Origin: Firmicutes bacterium HGW-Firmicutes-14
GTDB taxonomy: Bacteria; Bacillota; Thermincolia; Thermincolales; UBA2595
Direction of reading: 5' to 3'
NCBI GenBank assembly: GCA_002840275.1
Contig: PHAB01000006.1
Coordinates: 1-64,000 of the forward strand
DNA length: 64,000 nucleotides
The notes under the pieces were generated by a model that did no database searches, was not told the DNA's origin, and saw nothing but the letters and a program-made list of their open reading frames with translations. Below, one piece after another: positions 1-8,215 of the stretch. The position numbers and the translations under genes are program-made. Each line of letters opens with the position of its first letter. Position 1 is the stretch's first letter.

Positions 1-1
1 T

Positions 2-181
2 CAGGGTATTAAGGTATTATATGTTGATCCGAAACATACAAGCCAGAAATGTCCGAAATGTGGAGAATTCAACAAAGCCAAGGATAGAAAATATAAGTGC
101 GGTTGCGGATACAAAGCCCATCGGGATAGAGTTGGGGCTATGAATATCGTTAGTGCAACTGTGGCAGATGGTGTAGCGTAA
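2..181 (+). CDS. tnpB: TnpB-type nuclease of an IS200/IS605-family element, C-terminal end only
   Basis: The frame is open from the window edge to a TAA at 179-181 and gives the last 59 residues of a TnpB/OrfB protein. A zinc-ribbon of the CPKC...CGC type is followed by the HRDRVGAMNI block, which matches the end of TnpB that carries the last RuvC acidic residue (the D of HRDR) and the conserved A/N positions. TnpB proteins are RNA-guided DNA nucleases that help their element persist. The start, the rest of the RuvC domain and any tnpA lie left of the window, so intactness cannot be judged. The tail looks undamaged. Family assignment is firm; activity is unknown. Confidence 0.85.
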   Translation, partial: QGIKVLYVDPKHTSQKCPKCGEFNKAKDRKYKCGCGYKAHRDRVGAMNIVSATVADGVA

Positions 182-332
182 GCAATAGTCTGCCAGCCCT
201 GGGAGCTAATATGCTCTGCCCAGGGATGGGCTGATGGCACAGCCCTGAACTTGAGGTCATACTCCGATACCAGAAATGGACTTCGGTTTAATCACTCAGG
301 AATCCCCTGCCTTTAGGCATGGGGAGTGTCAA
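182..332 (+). ncRNA. IS200/IS605 right end with presumed omega-RNA scaffold
   Basis: Between the tnpB stop and the truncated kinase lie 150 bases without a gene. They end in a hairpin, CCCCTGCC (304-311), loop TTTA, GGCATGGGG (316-324), followed by AGTGTCAA. A subterminal hairpin plus a terminal TCAA-type tetranucleotide is typical of right ends cut by Y1 transposases of this family. In TnpB systems the RNA made from this region is the omega-RNA, whose guide is copied from the flank just beyond the element. Here that flank is kinase DNA from about 333. The boundary at 332 and the RNA are inferred from family knowledge. Confidence 0.6.
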
Positions 333-1110
333 GAGACTTGAATCCCAAAAATGGGTGTATTGTAACGAAACAGAATTAAGGGAAGTTCTTATAAATCTTA
401 TTTTAAATTCTATTGATGCCATGCCCCAAGGGGGTGTAATCAATATCACTTCAGAAGACGTTCAAGATAAAGTGATAATTACTGTTACTGATACGGGGAT
501 AGGCATGACAGAAGCCGAAATTGAAATGATATTTGACCCCCTTTTCAGCACGAAATTTGAGCGTGGTACGGGGCTTGGGTTAGCGATAAGCAATAATTTA
601 ATAAAGGCCCATAACGGTGAAATCAGGGTTAAATCCGAAAAAGGTAAAGGGTCTGCCTTTAGTATCGAATTACCTCAGGTATGTGATACATATATTGACG
701 GGTATACTGAGACGTTATCCCATGACGGTTCATATAATATTTCAGTGGTTGATGACGATGAGCAAGTACTTCGTACTTTATCTAACCAGTTGGAAGCTTT
801 AGGGCACAGGGTAGATGTTCATTCGAAGGGACTTGATTTGTTAAATAAAATAAACCAGGGTACTGTTGCTGATATTATTATTACTGACATAGGAATGCCT
901 GGGCTAAACGGTATAGACCTGGCTAAAAAGATTAAACAACGAAATACCGAACTTCCGGTAATTTTAATGACAGGATGGTTCGAGGACTTTATGAGTTTGG
1001 AAGCCGCGAAAATTGCTGACGGAATCCTGTATAAGCCCTTTACTTTTTATGAATTACAAAAGCAGATATCAAGAATTATGCCCTGTCTCAGGCAAGATAT
1101 GTTACAGTAA
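333..1110 (+). pseudogene. Hybrid histidine kinase remnant (ATPase + receiver), 5' end lost at the IS insertion
   Basis: The open frame from 319 starts inside the IS right end, so its apparent ATG (319) is probably fortuitous. Past the element boundary it encodes a HATPase_c domain with the N box (NLILNSIDAMPQGG), G1 box (DTGIGM) and G2 box (GTGLGLAI). A receiver domain follows, with the acidic pocket VVDDDE, phospho-acceptor aspartate in ITDIGMP, MTGW threonine and YKPF lysine. The HisKA dimerisation/phosphoacceptor domain and all sensor domains that should precede it are missing. The gene was therefore cut by the insertion or a linked deletion. What remains might at most be made as a soluble ATPase-receiver fragment. 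It ends just before a strong terminator. Confidence 0.75.
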
Positions 1111-1115
1111 ATTTT

Positions 1116-1154
1116 GGAGGGAGGCTGACTTAAGTCAGCTTCCCTCCGTTTTTT
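1116..1154 (+). terminator. Intrinsic terminator after the kinase remnant
   Basis: GGAGGGAGGCTGACTT pairs with AAGTCAGCTTCCCTCC, with one bulged position, and a run of six T follows. It sits 5 bases after the kinase stop and also faces the end of the minus-strand gene at 1185. Confidence 0.85.
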
Positions 1155-1184
1155 GGCGCAGCGCGCCCAGCTAAGCACGCACGA

Positions 1185-1634
1185 TCAAACTAAATTAGTT
1201 TTCTTTTCAATTAACTTTAATGAAAACGCTGTAGCAAGGCCCCAGATTAGCGCTCCGACAAAGGTAATTAGGGCCGGTACAGGCGGAATATCTTTAAAGA
1301 GTGGTAAATTATATAAAGTTGCCACACCCAGGGAAAAGAACCAAATTGTCATCCCCATTCCCATTCCTTTATAATACAAATATCTGCTTGAGGTTCTCTT
1401 AATTAAGTATACAAACAAAACCCCTGTTATCATTCCGAAGGTTAGATGTGAAAGGATACCCGCTATAAAACCAAATATTCCACCATAAGGTTTATGGAAT
1501 AAAACTATTTTGGCAAAATCCAGGAATATCCTGTCGGTAATTCCAAAAGTTTTAGCAGTATGACCATAAATATCTTGTACAACTGCCCCAATAATACCGG
1601 CCAAAGCGCCGGACGAAATTCTGTCACTCCTCAC
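1185..1634 (-). CDS. Small conserved membrane protein of unknown function
   Basis: A 149-residue, strongly hydrophobic protein with four likely membrane segments at about residues 8-25, 50-76, 92-110 and 120-141. The loops are rich in Arg/Lys near the ends. The start is a GTG at 1634 preceded by GGGGG, in the absence of a usable ATG. I do not recognise a named family. Similar small membrane proteins are often found in Peptococcaceae genomes, but that is recollection, not evidence. It is a single-gene unit that converges on the kinase remnant and shares its terminator region. Confidence 0.6.
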   Translation of the reverse strand: MRSDRISSGALAGIIGAVVQDIYGHTAKTFGITDRIFLDFAKIVLFHKPYGGIFGFIAGILSHLTFGMITGVLFVYLIKRTSSRYLYYKGMGMGMTIWFFSLGVATLYNLPLFKDIPPVPALITFVGALIWGLATAFSLKLIEKKTNLV

Positions 1635-1723
1635 CTGTTTTCCCCCTTTTGTAAAGTTCCATTTCTATTATCTCCAAATATTAAAGGAAAATGATATACT
1701 TATCAGCTGACATTAAGCACTTA

Positions 1724-1923
1724 AGTAGATGGGGCACCTAATCAAAGTTTAGCTATGGGAGGCAGTGAGTGGCAGATATATTCCGGAAGGATGGCTACAA
1801 CTCAGCTTGTTACCCAATCGCGCTCACGCGCTCTTGGACAAGCGGATGTCAGTCTCATCCTTCCGGAATATATCAGCCACTCACTAACTTCATGTCTAAA
1901 TTTGATTAGGTGCCCTATTTACT
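1724..1923. repeat. 200-bp palindromic MITE-like element
   Basis: Two nested pairs of inverted arms fold the whole segment on itself. The outer arms are about 28 bases (from AGTAGATGGGGCACCTAATC at 1724; the mirror arm ends at 1923 and differs at a few positions). The inner arms are about 30 bases and centre on GATATATTCCGGAAGGATG (inner left, about 1771-1798; inner right, about 1855-1888). The central loop has a further GCTTGT/ACAAGC stem. There is no reading frame of note. The form fits a miniature inverted-repeat transposable element or a long RNA hairpin. I could not identify a clear target-site duplication. Confidence 0.75.
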
Positions 1924-1980
1924 GAAGCTTACATAATTTTTGCAAAAGACGGTTATCCTCATGTTGAGGAGGTGAAAAAA

Positions 1981-2340
1981 TTGAAACATTTTTTAGCTCT
2001 AATAATTAAGTTTGCAATAATAGCAATTGTGTTAGAAGTAGTACTGGGCTATTTGACAGATGTATCTCCGGTAAATATTCTTTTAATCGCAGCGGCCGTA
2101 ACTGCAATCGCTTATATAGCAGGAGATTTGTTTATCCTGGATAAGACCAATAACACAATTGCCACTCTTGCAGATGCCGGTTTGGCCCTGGTGATAATTT
2201 GGGCATTTAACTGGGTGTTCCGTGATGCAGTTATTTCTTTTACTGATGCCCTGATAGCGTCAGTGGCCATTGCTGCCGGGGAGTGGATTTATCACAAATA
2301 TGTACGGAGTGCAGTTTTTCCTCCGGTAGAGGGAGCGTAG
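1981..2340 (+). CDS. DUF2512 (YndM-like) membrane protein
   Basis: About 119 residues with four hydrophobic segments. The block YIAGDLFILDKTNN followed by an A-D-A-G-L-A-L segment matches DUF2512 proteins of spore-forming Firmicutes. An AGGAGGTG ribosome site at 1967-1974 overlaps the in-frame GTG at 1972, which favours the TTG at 1981, six bases downstream, as the real start. It lies upstream of the spore locus, separated from it by a strong terminator, so it is probably its own transcript. Family members are poorly characterised; a membrane role in sporulating cells is inferred from the company it keeps. Confidence 0.75.
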   Translation: MKHFLALIIKFAIIAIVLEVVLGYLTDVSPVNILLIAAAVTAIAYIAGDLFILDKTNNTIATLADAGLALVIIWAFNWVFRDAVISFTDALIASVAIAAGEWIYHKYVRSAVFPPVEGA

Positions 2341-2370
2341 AAAAGCAGACCTGGCCAGGTCTGCTTTTCT
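2341..2370 (+). terminator. Intrinsic terminator after the DUF2512 gene
   Basis: AAAAGCAGACC and GGTCTGCTTTT form a perfect stem around TGGCCA, with T-rich 3' flank. It begins immediately after the stop codon. Confidence 0.85.
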
Positions 2371-2417
2371 GAGGGGAAACATAATAACGGCAAAATCAAG
2401 GGTGTGGAGGTTTTGAC

Positions 2418-2624
2418 ATGACAGTAGGTTCCAAGGTGAAACAAACCCTGGCCAGCCTTAAGGGCATAAAAAGTACCCTGGAGGTTTACGCTTTACAGAC
2501 CCAGGATGATGAAACTTCGGGTATTTACAGAGATTCACTTAATATTATTAACGAGGTTATGGACGATTTAGAAAAAAGAGTACAGACCCTTGAATTTGAA
2601 GAGCCCCAATATAGAGGCCTATAA
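2418..2624 (+). CDS. DUF1657 small protein of the spore locus
   Basis: A 68-residue, soluble, probably all-helical protein with the VKQTLASLKGIKSTLEVYAL...Q...Y pattern of DUF1657. An ATG at 2418 follows GGAGG at 2405-2409. DUF1657 proteins and domains recur in spoVA2mob-type operons. The C-terminus of the next gene product (2650-3507) carries the same kind of domain, so the two may pair or compete. Gene order and short spacing (25 bases) place it as the first gene of the spoVA-like operon. Its molecular function is unknown. Confidence 0.8.
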   Translation: MTVGSKVKQTLASLKGIKSTLEVYALQTQDDETSGIYRDSLNIINEVMDDLEKRVQTLEFEEPQYRGL

Positions 2625-2649
2625 AAAGCCTTATTAGAAGGAGGACGAG

Positions 2650-3507
2650 ATGAAGGACTGGTTAATAATTCTCCTCAGGTCTATATCCTTATTTTTTTTA
2701 ACATTGGCTGTAATAAGGATTATTGGAAAAAGGCAGCCATCGAGGATGAACCCCTTTAATTTCGCAAATTACATGGTTATCGCTGTCATAGCAGCCCTAA
2801 TCTCGGTAAACGTGATAAACCTTGTTTTCGGATTAATTGCTTTGGCGGTTTGGGTTATAACACCGATAGCATTGGATTACCTGGCCGTAAAAAGCAAGTG
2901 GGTTCACGATCTAATTAACGGGAAACCGACAATTTTGATCAAAGACGGGAAGGTAATGGAAGAAAACCTGATCCAGGTAAGATATACCGGAGAGGAACTG
3001 TTACGGGAACTCCGGTCAAAAAATGCCTTCAACCTGGCTGATGTGGAATTTGCCATTATGGAGACTACGGGAGACATCAGTGTTTTGATGAAATCCGCTA
3101 AAAAGCCGGTAACTCCTTACGACCTGGGCCGGAAAGTATCCCCCCAGCCCGAACCGGAAACAGTAATCCTGGACGGAAACATACTTAACGAACCCCTGGC
3201 AAATCTTGGGCTGAACCAGGACTGGCTAAAGGTTCAGTTGGAAAACATGGGTGTATCACCGGATAATGTTTTTATAGGGCAGGTTGACGGTTCCGGGAAC
3301 CTGTATATTGACCTTTTTGATGATGCTTTACAGGTCCCGATACCTAAAGTGAAAGAACTTATTTATGCCAATCTGGAAAAATGCCAGGCAGACCTTATAG
3401 CTTTTGCCCTGGATACCAAGGACCCGCAAATGAAGGAAATATATGTTAATGATGCCAATAAAATTGGAAAGGTAAAGGGAAAGCTGGAACCCTACCTGTT
3501 AAGATGA
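2650..3507 (+). CDS. 2Duf-type inner-membrane protein (DUF421/YetF + C-terminal DUF1657-like domain)
   Basis: A 285-residue protein. Residues 1-75 hold three membrane segments with the YetF hallmark RIIGKRQ at about 22-28. Residues 85-230 form the cytoplasmic DUF421 region (KPTILIKDGKV, ELLRELRSKNAFNLADVEFAIMET). The last 55 residues, from about VKELIYANLEKCQADL, align by eye with the separate 68-residue DUF1657 protein encoded just upstream. A fusion of DUF421 and DUF1657 is the architecture called 2Duf in the Bacillus spoVA2mob operon, where it lowers inner-membrane permeability and raises spore heat resistance. A spore-membrane role is inferred from family and context. GAAGGAGG precedes the ATG. 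Confidence 0.85.
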   Translation: MKDWLIILLRSISLFFLTLAVIRIIGKRQPSRMNPFNFANYMVIAVIAALISVNVINLVFGLIALAVWVITPIALDYLAVKSKWVHDLINGKPTILIKDGKVMEENLIQVRYTGEELLRELRSKNAFNLADVEFAIMETTGDISVLMKSAKKPVTPYDLGRKVSPQPEPETVILDGNILNEPLANLGLNQDWLKVQLENMGVSPDNVFIGQVDGSGNLYIDLFDDALQVPIPKVKELIYANLEKCQADLIAFALDTKDPQMKEIYVNDANKIGKVKGKLEPYLLR

Positions 3508-3520
3508 GGTGATTATCGAA

Positions 3521-4000
3521 ATGTCCAATAAAAAAATAAAAAAACTTACCCCCACTCAACAGGAATATAAAAGGTTTGCCAAAGAACGGGTGCCTAAACG
3601 CCCGGTGCTGTTAAACACCATCAGGGCTTTTATTGCCGGCGGCATTATCTGTACCATTGGGCAGGGGGTGCAGTGGATGTTTATGACCTATTTTGGGTTC
3701 TCGGAAGTAACCGCAGGAAACCCCACGGTCGCTGTGTTAATTATAGCTGCCGTTTTACTTACGGGCTTTGGAGTTTATGACCATATTGCCCAGTGGGCAG
3801 GGGCAGGAAGCGCTGTTCCGGTAACCGGTTTTGCCAATACCATTGCATCTGCGGCCATTGAGCACCGCACTGAGGGGTATGTCCTGGGTGTTGGCGGAAA
3901 TATGTTCAAACTCGCCGGATCAGTAATTGCATATGGTGTATTTTCCGCCTTTGTGGTTGCACTTGTGAAAATCACTTTTAAGGCGCTGGGAGGGATATGA
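3521..4000 (+). CDS. spoVAC: Stage V sporulation protein AC
   Basis: About 159 residues. A basic N-terminus (LTPTQQEYKRFAKERVPKRP) precedes membrane segments, with the family signature GGIICTIGQGVQ at about 35-46. A second half contains GAGSAVPVTGFANTIASAA. SpoVAC is a mechanosensitive-type channel in the spore inner membrane that takes part in movement of dipicolinic acid-Ca during spore formation and germination. ATG 3521 is chosen over the upstream in-frame GTG (3509) because GAGGTGA (3506-3512) is correctly spaced from it. The gene ends inside the first codons of spoVAD. Confidence 0.95.
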   Translation: MSNKKIKKLTPTQQEYKRFAKERVPKRPVLLNTIRAFIAGGIICTIGQGVQWMFMTYFGFSEVTAGNPTVAVLIIAAVLLTGFGVYDHIAQWAGAGSAVPVTGFANTIASAAIEHRTEGYVLGVGGNMFKLAGSVIAYGVFSAFVVALVKITFKALGGI

Positions 4001-5001
4001 TGCTTAAAGGCCACCAAACCTGGGAGTGCAATGAAAAACCGGTCATCCTTTCATCAGCAGCCATTGGCGGCCCCTTTGAATCAAAGGGGGCATTGGCCGA
4101 TGATTTTGACATTCTGCATGAGGATGTATGGCTGGGACAGGACAGCTGCGAAAAGGCCGAGAAAAAGATGCTGGAACAGGCCTGTGAAAAAGCCATTGAT
4201 AAAGCCGGAATGAAAAAAGAAGATGTCCAGTTTTTTCTCAGCGGTGATTTGATGGACCAGATTATTTCCAGCAGTTTTGCCGCCCGGACCCTTGGGGTTC
4301 CGTTTCTGGGCCTCTTTGGAGCATGTTCAAGTTCCATGGAAGGACTGGCCGTGGCGGCTTTAATAGTTAACAGTAAAGCCGGAAAAAATGCTTTGGCTGC
4401 AGCATCCAGCCATAACATCTCGGTGGAAAAACAGTTCAGGTACCCTACGGAATATGGCTCTCAGAAGCCGCCTACGGCCCAATGGACGGTAACCGGGGCA
4501 GGTGCGGCGCTTTTATCCCTGGATGGGGAAGGCCCCCGGGTAACATCTGCTACTATCGGCAGGGTGGTGGACATGGGTTTATCAGACCCGTATAACATGG
4601 GAGCCGCCATGGCCCCTGCCGCCGTTGATACCATCCAGGCCCATTTCCGGGATTTAAACCGGGACCCGGATTATTATGACCTTATCGCCACAGGTGACCT
4701 GGGCAGTGTAGGACATAAAATTGCCGCTGACCTGCTGCGAAAACATGGAATCGAAATTGCGCCTGAGATTTTTACCGACTGCGGGATTTTGATATATAAA
4801 AAAGACCAGCCTGTAATGGCCGGCGGCAGTGGCTGCGGGTGTTCGGCTGTTGTTACTTATGGTCATTTTCTCAACCGGATAAGAAAAGGTGAACTGAGGC
4901 GAATACTTGTCGTGGCTACAGGGGCCCTCATGTCTCCGTTATCATACCAGCAAAAAGAGACTATACCTTGTATAGCCCATGCTGTTTCAATAGAAATGTA
5001 A
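3997..5001 (+). CDS. spoVAD: Stage V sporulation protein AD
   Basis: A 334-residue protein with the thiolase/ketosynthase-like fold of SpoVAD: LFGACSSSMEGLAVAA at about 107-122 (the position of the thiolase cysteine), HNISVEKQFRYPTEYG, and the C-terminal GSGCGCSAVVTYGH...LRRILVVATGALMSP. SpoVAD binds dipicolinic acid at the spore inner membrane as part of the SpoVA channel. The ATG at 3997 overlaps the spoVAC stop; a second ATG at 4000 is slightly better spaced from GGAGGG, so either could be used. Length and motifs look complete. Confidence 0.95.
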   Translation: MMLKGHQTWECNEKPVILSSAAIGGPFESKGALADDFDILHEDVWLGQDSCEKAEKKMLEQACEKAIDKAGMKKEDVQFFLSGDLMDQIISSSFAARTLGVPFLGLFGACSSSMEGLAVAALIVNSKAGKNALAAASSHNISVEKQFRYPTEYGSQKPPTAQWTVTGAGAALLSLDGEGPRVTSATIGRVVDMGLSDPYNMGAAMAPAAVDTIQAHFRDLNRDPDYYDLIATGDLGSVGHKIAADLLRKHGIEIAPEIFTDCGILIYKKDQPVMAGGSGCGCSAVVTYGHFLNRIRKGELRRILVVATGALMSPLSYQQKETIPCIAHAVSIEM

Positions 5002-5017
5002 AAGGTGGTGCACAAGC

Positions 5018-5371
5018 TTGGAAAAATTTATTTGGGCTTTTATTGTGGGTGGCGGAATCTGTGTTATCGGGCAGATAATGTTTGATGTTTTAAGGCTTAC
5101 CCCGGCCCATACAATGAGTACCCTGGTTGTTGCCGGGGCGGTATTGGGGGGACTGGGACTATATGAGCCGCTGATAAAATTTGCCGGGGCAGGGGCTTCG
5201 GTTCCCATAAGCAGTTTCGGCAATGCCCTGGTTAAAGGGGCATTGATGGAAGCTGAAAGGACAGGCCTGGTCGGAGTGCTGACCGGGATATTTGAGGTCA
5301 CCAGTGCCGGTGTTTCGGCAGCAATAATTTTTGGGTTTATGGGATCGCTAATATTTAAACCTAAGGGGTAA
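5018..5371 (+). CDS. spoVAE: Stage V sporulation protein AE (SpoVAEb type)
   Basis: A 117-residue membrane protein with FIVGGGICVIGQIM near the N-terminus and GAGASVPISSFGNALVKGAL in the middle, both echoing SpoVAC, as expected for these related channel subunits. The start is a TTG at 5018, seven bases after an AAGGTGGTG ribosome site; no ATG fits. It completes a contiguous AC-AD-AEb set, which is the minimal dipicolinate channel trio also found in mobile spoVA operons. Nothing looks truncated. Confidence 0.93.
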   Translation: MEKFIWAFIVGGGICVIGQIMFDVLRLTPAHTMSTLVVAGAVLGGLGLYEPLIKFAGAGASVPISSFGNALVKGALMEAERTGLVGVLTGIFEVTSAGVSAAIIFGFMGSLIFKPKG

Positions 5372-5438
5372 TCATGGGGAGACACGGATATATGGTTCTT
5401 CCGCGAAACCGAACTCAATCACCTATCCGTCCCTATAA

Positions 5439-6134
5439 TTATTTATTCCCAACATCATCATTGTACTTATCAATATACAGCTTACCCTCGGTATCCAGGC
5501 TGGCAATTATTATTTCTTTTGGGCTTTTTATGCCCTGTTTTTTTATTTCACCAAGCAGCCAGTCAACAGTAAGACCGCATTTGTCAAGGTTTTCCCGGAT
5601 TATCGTCCCTTCCAGGATAAGGGATGTGGAAAGCCCCTTATACTTGGTGGGAATATTCATATCATTGGGTGTAACCGGCAGGTGCTGGGATTTCTGGAGT
5701 ACCGACAGTTCACCATTTGACTCAAGAATGGCGAATTCTACATTGCCTAAATCGAAAGCTCCCTTAGTCCTCAGCTGTTCCAGCAGTTCCTTGGTTTTGT
5801 AACGCATTTTGGCCATGTTTTGTTCCAGAATTTTTCCGTTTTTGACAACCACCACCGGGTCACCGTCAATAATCTTACTTAATTTACGGGATTTGAGGGT
5901 TACTACCTGCAATACAAAGGCCAAAGCCATCCAGGAAGTGAGACCTATCATCTGCCATACCAGGTCCCTGTTGGAATCAATGATGTCTGCTGCGATAGAC
6001 CCCACAGTTATCCCGATGATATAATCAAAAAAAGTTAGCTGGCTTACCTGCTGTTTGCCCAAAATGCGGGTAAAAATAAGCAGTGTAAAGAATGCCGCCG
6101 CTGACCTGAACACAATTTGCAATCCTTCCGGCAT
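5439..6134 (-). CDS. DUF421 (YetF-like) membrane protein
   Basis: 231 residues from the ATG at 6134: three membrane segments with RILGKQQVSQLTFFDYIIG at about 22-40, then the cytoplasmic DUF421 half (DPVVVVKNGKILEQNM, LLEQLRTKGAFDLGNVEFAIL). It lacks the DUF1657-like tail of the paralogue at 2650. A longer frame to 6215 exists, but the ATG at 6134 overlaps the stop of the upstream gene (TAAAATG arrangement) and follows AAGGTGAG, so it is the credible start. It converges on spoVAE. Role presumably in membrane properties, possibly of spores. Confidence 0.85.
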   Translation of the reverse strand: MPEGLQIVFRSAAAFFTLLIFTRILGKQQVSQLTFFDYIIGITVGSIAADIIDSNRDLVWQMIGLTSWMALAFVLQVVTLKSRKLSKIIDGDPVVVVKNGKILEQNMAKMRYKTKELLEQLRTKGAFDLGNVEFAILESNGELSVLQKSQHLPVTPNDMNIPTKYKGLSTSLILEGTIIRENLDKCGLTVDWLLGEIKKQGIKSPKEIIIASLDTEGKLYIDKYNDDVGNK

Positions 6135-6135
6135 T

Positions 6136-6594
6136 TTACTCACCTTCACTTTCAAGGTAAATATAAACCCAGGCAGCAAAGGAAAACCACAATAAAAAGG
6201 CAAAAAACAGTGCATACATATTTAAACGATAGAGACCAAAGTTTTTAAGCATAATACCGACCATAACTCCAAATGCTGCAAAAGTCAGAATATATGCATA
6301 TAAAAGCAATCTTTGCTTGGGCATAAAATACAGGAACAACATCATGGCAAACATCCAGGCAATAGGTGTCCAAAACGGGAAATAACCTAATATGCTGAAA
6401 GGCCCCATGTTATAGTACATGATGATATTTAACTTCTCTAAAAGAAGAATTACACAAATGTCCATAACCGCTCCCAAAAATAAACCGTAAACCAGGAATT
6501 TCTTATATACTGTTTTTGGAATTACAGCAAGGGTTCCAACCCCAAACAGTAAAACTTTTAAAAAAAAGATTATGCTCTTTCCGATGCCCAGCAT
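6136..6594 (-). CDS. Membrane protein, possibly CBO0543-like
   Basis: 152 residues, nearly all hydrophobic, with four to five membrane segments and aromatic-rich stretches (MYYNMGPFSILGYFPFW at about residues 60-75; YALFFAFLLWFSFAAWVYIYLE at the C-terminus). This resembles small Firmicute membrane proteins annotated as CBO0543 family, but I am not certain. It is translationally coupled to the DUF421 gene downstream (1-base gap), so the two probably act together. Its 5' side shares an intergenic region with the divergent nif operon. Confidence 0.65.
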   Translation of the reverse strand: MLGIGKSIIFFLKVLLFGVGTLAVIPKTVYKKFLVYGLFLGAVMDICVILLLEKLNIIMYYNMGPFSILGYFPFWTPIAWMFAMMLFLYFMPKQRLLLYAYILTFAAFGVMVGIMLKNFGLYRLNMYALFFAFLLWFSFAAWVYIYLESEGE

Positions 6595-6710
6595 TTTATA
6601 TCCTCTTTCCGAAAAATTTCAATCAATTCTTATTTTATCCCGGTCATTTAATATTAATGCCCGTAGTCCAAACTCCACCCGGGGCAAAATAATGGAATTG
6701 AAAAAAACCA

Positions 6711-6739
6711 TTGACATCTTTTTATCGGTGGTATATATT
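6711..6739 (+). promoter_or_regulatory. Sigma-A-type promoter for the nif leader
   Basis: TTGACA (6711-6716) and TATATT (6734-6739) are separated by exactly 17 bases, predicting a start near 6746 and a leader of about 285 bases ahead of nifH. I searched the region for a sigma-54 -24/-12 element (GG/GC pair 10 bases apart in the right context) and saw no convincing one. Confidence 0.6.
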
Positions 6740-6769
6740 ATTAAATATCAAACACAACAAACAAAACAT

Positions 6770-6787
6770 TGATACGCGGTTGTATCA
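6770..6787. promoter_or_regulatory. Perfect 18-bp inverted repeat in the nif leader
   Basis: TGATAC-GCGGTT-GTATCA is a perfect dyad about 25 bases after the predicted transcription start. It could be a repressor operator for nitrogen control or a small RNA stem. No binding protein can be named from the sequence. Confidence 0.4.
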
Positions 6788-6798
6788 TTTGAGCACTG

Positions 6799-6826
6799 AC
6801 GCTTTCCGTTCGCGGAAAGCGTTTTT
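6799..6826 (+). terminator. Leader terminator 1 ahead of nifH
   Basis: ACGCTTTCCG-TTCG-CGGAAAGCGT forms a perfect 10-bp stem closed by a UUCG tetraloop and followed by TTTTTT. It lies between the nif promoter and nifH with no gene ahead of it, which points to attenuation or a short RNA. Confidence 0.8.
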
Positions 6827-6866
6827 TGGTTTTGTTCAAACTGTTTTTGATTGCATAAGGCACAGT

Positions 6867-6919
6867 GGCCTTTTGGCATAATTCCAGGACGGAATTGGCT
6901 AAAAGGCCTTTTTGTTTTT
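6867..6919 (+). terminator. Leader terminator 2 ahead of nifH
   Basis: GGCCTTTTGGCATAATTCC pairs with GGAATTGGCTAAAAGGCC across the loop AGGAC, giving an 18-bp stem with one bulge, followed by TTTTTGTTTTT. It is the second terminator-like hairpin in the nif leader, 112 bases upstream of the nifH start. Confidence 0.75.
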
Positions 6920-7006
6920 AAAAACTAACCTATAATTTACTTATTTCGTTAAGGAGGTGATTCTGCCAGAAATGTTAGCAGTATAATGGACGCCGAAAGC
7001 TTTTAA

Positions 7007-7849
<843 letters not shown>

Positions 7850-7876
7850 GATAGAAGAAAGGGAGGCGTAAGGTTT

Positions 7877-8203
7877 ATGTTAATGATAAAGGCGATAGTG
7901 AGGCCGGAAAAGACGAACCAGATTATGGCTGAACTCAATGATGCCGGTTTTCCGGCTGTAACCAAGATTGATGTGGTGGGCCGGGGCAGGCAGAAGGGCG
8001 TAGTGGTCGGGGATGTGGTTTATGACGAAATCCCCAAGGAAATGCTGTTGATTGTTGTCAATGACCTGGATAAGGATGATGTTATCAGTGTGATTTTCAG
8101 AAACGCTAAGACCGGGGAAAAGGGTGCCTTCGGTGACGGTAAAATCTTTGTGACCCCGGTGGAAGAGGTTTATACCATCAGCAGCGGCAAAAAAGAGCTT
8201 TAG
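7877..8203 (+). CDS. nifI1: Nitrogen regulatory PII-like protein NifI1
   Basis: 108 residues of the GlnB/PII superfamily (IKAIVRPEK start, GRGRQKGV around the T-loop base, AFGDGKIFVTPVEEVYTIS near the end). In methanogens and clostridial diazotrophs the NifI1-NifI2 pair binds NifDK and switches nitrogenase off after ammonium addition, responding to 2-oxoglutarate. The position directly after nifH is the diagnostic arrangement. The T-loop lacks the uridylylated tyrosine region of GlnB. GGGAGG precedes the ATG, though the ATG at 7883 is also possible. Confidence 0.95.
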   Translation: MLMIKAIVRPEKTNQIMAELNDAGFPAVTKIDVVGRGRQKGVVVGDVVYDEIPKEMLLIVVNDLDKDDVISVIFRNAKTGEKGAFGDGKIFVTPVEEVYTISSGKKEL

Positions 8204-8215
8204 GAGGAGTCGTCC

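Noticed and set aside
5374-5802. Plus-strand open frame after spoVAE
   Set aside because: It lies antisense to the conserved DUF421 gene and gives no recognisable protein.
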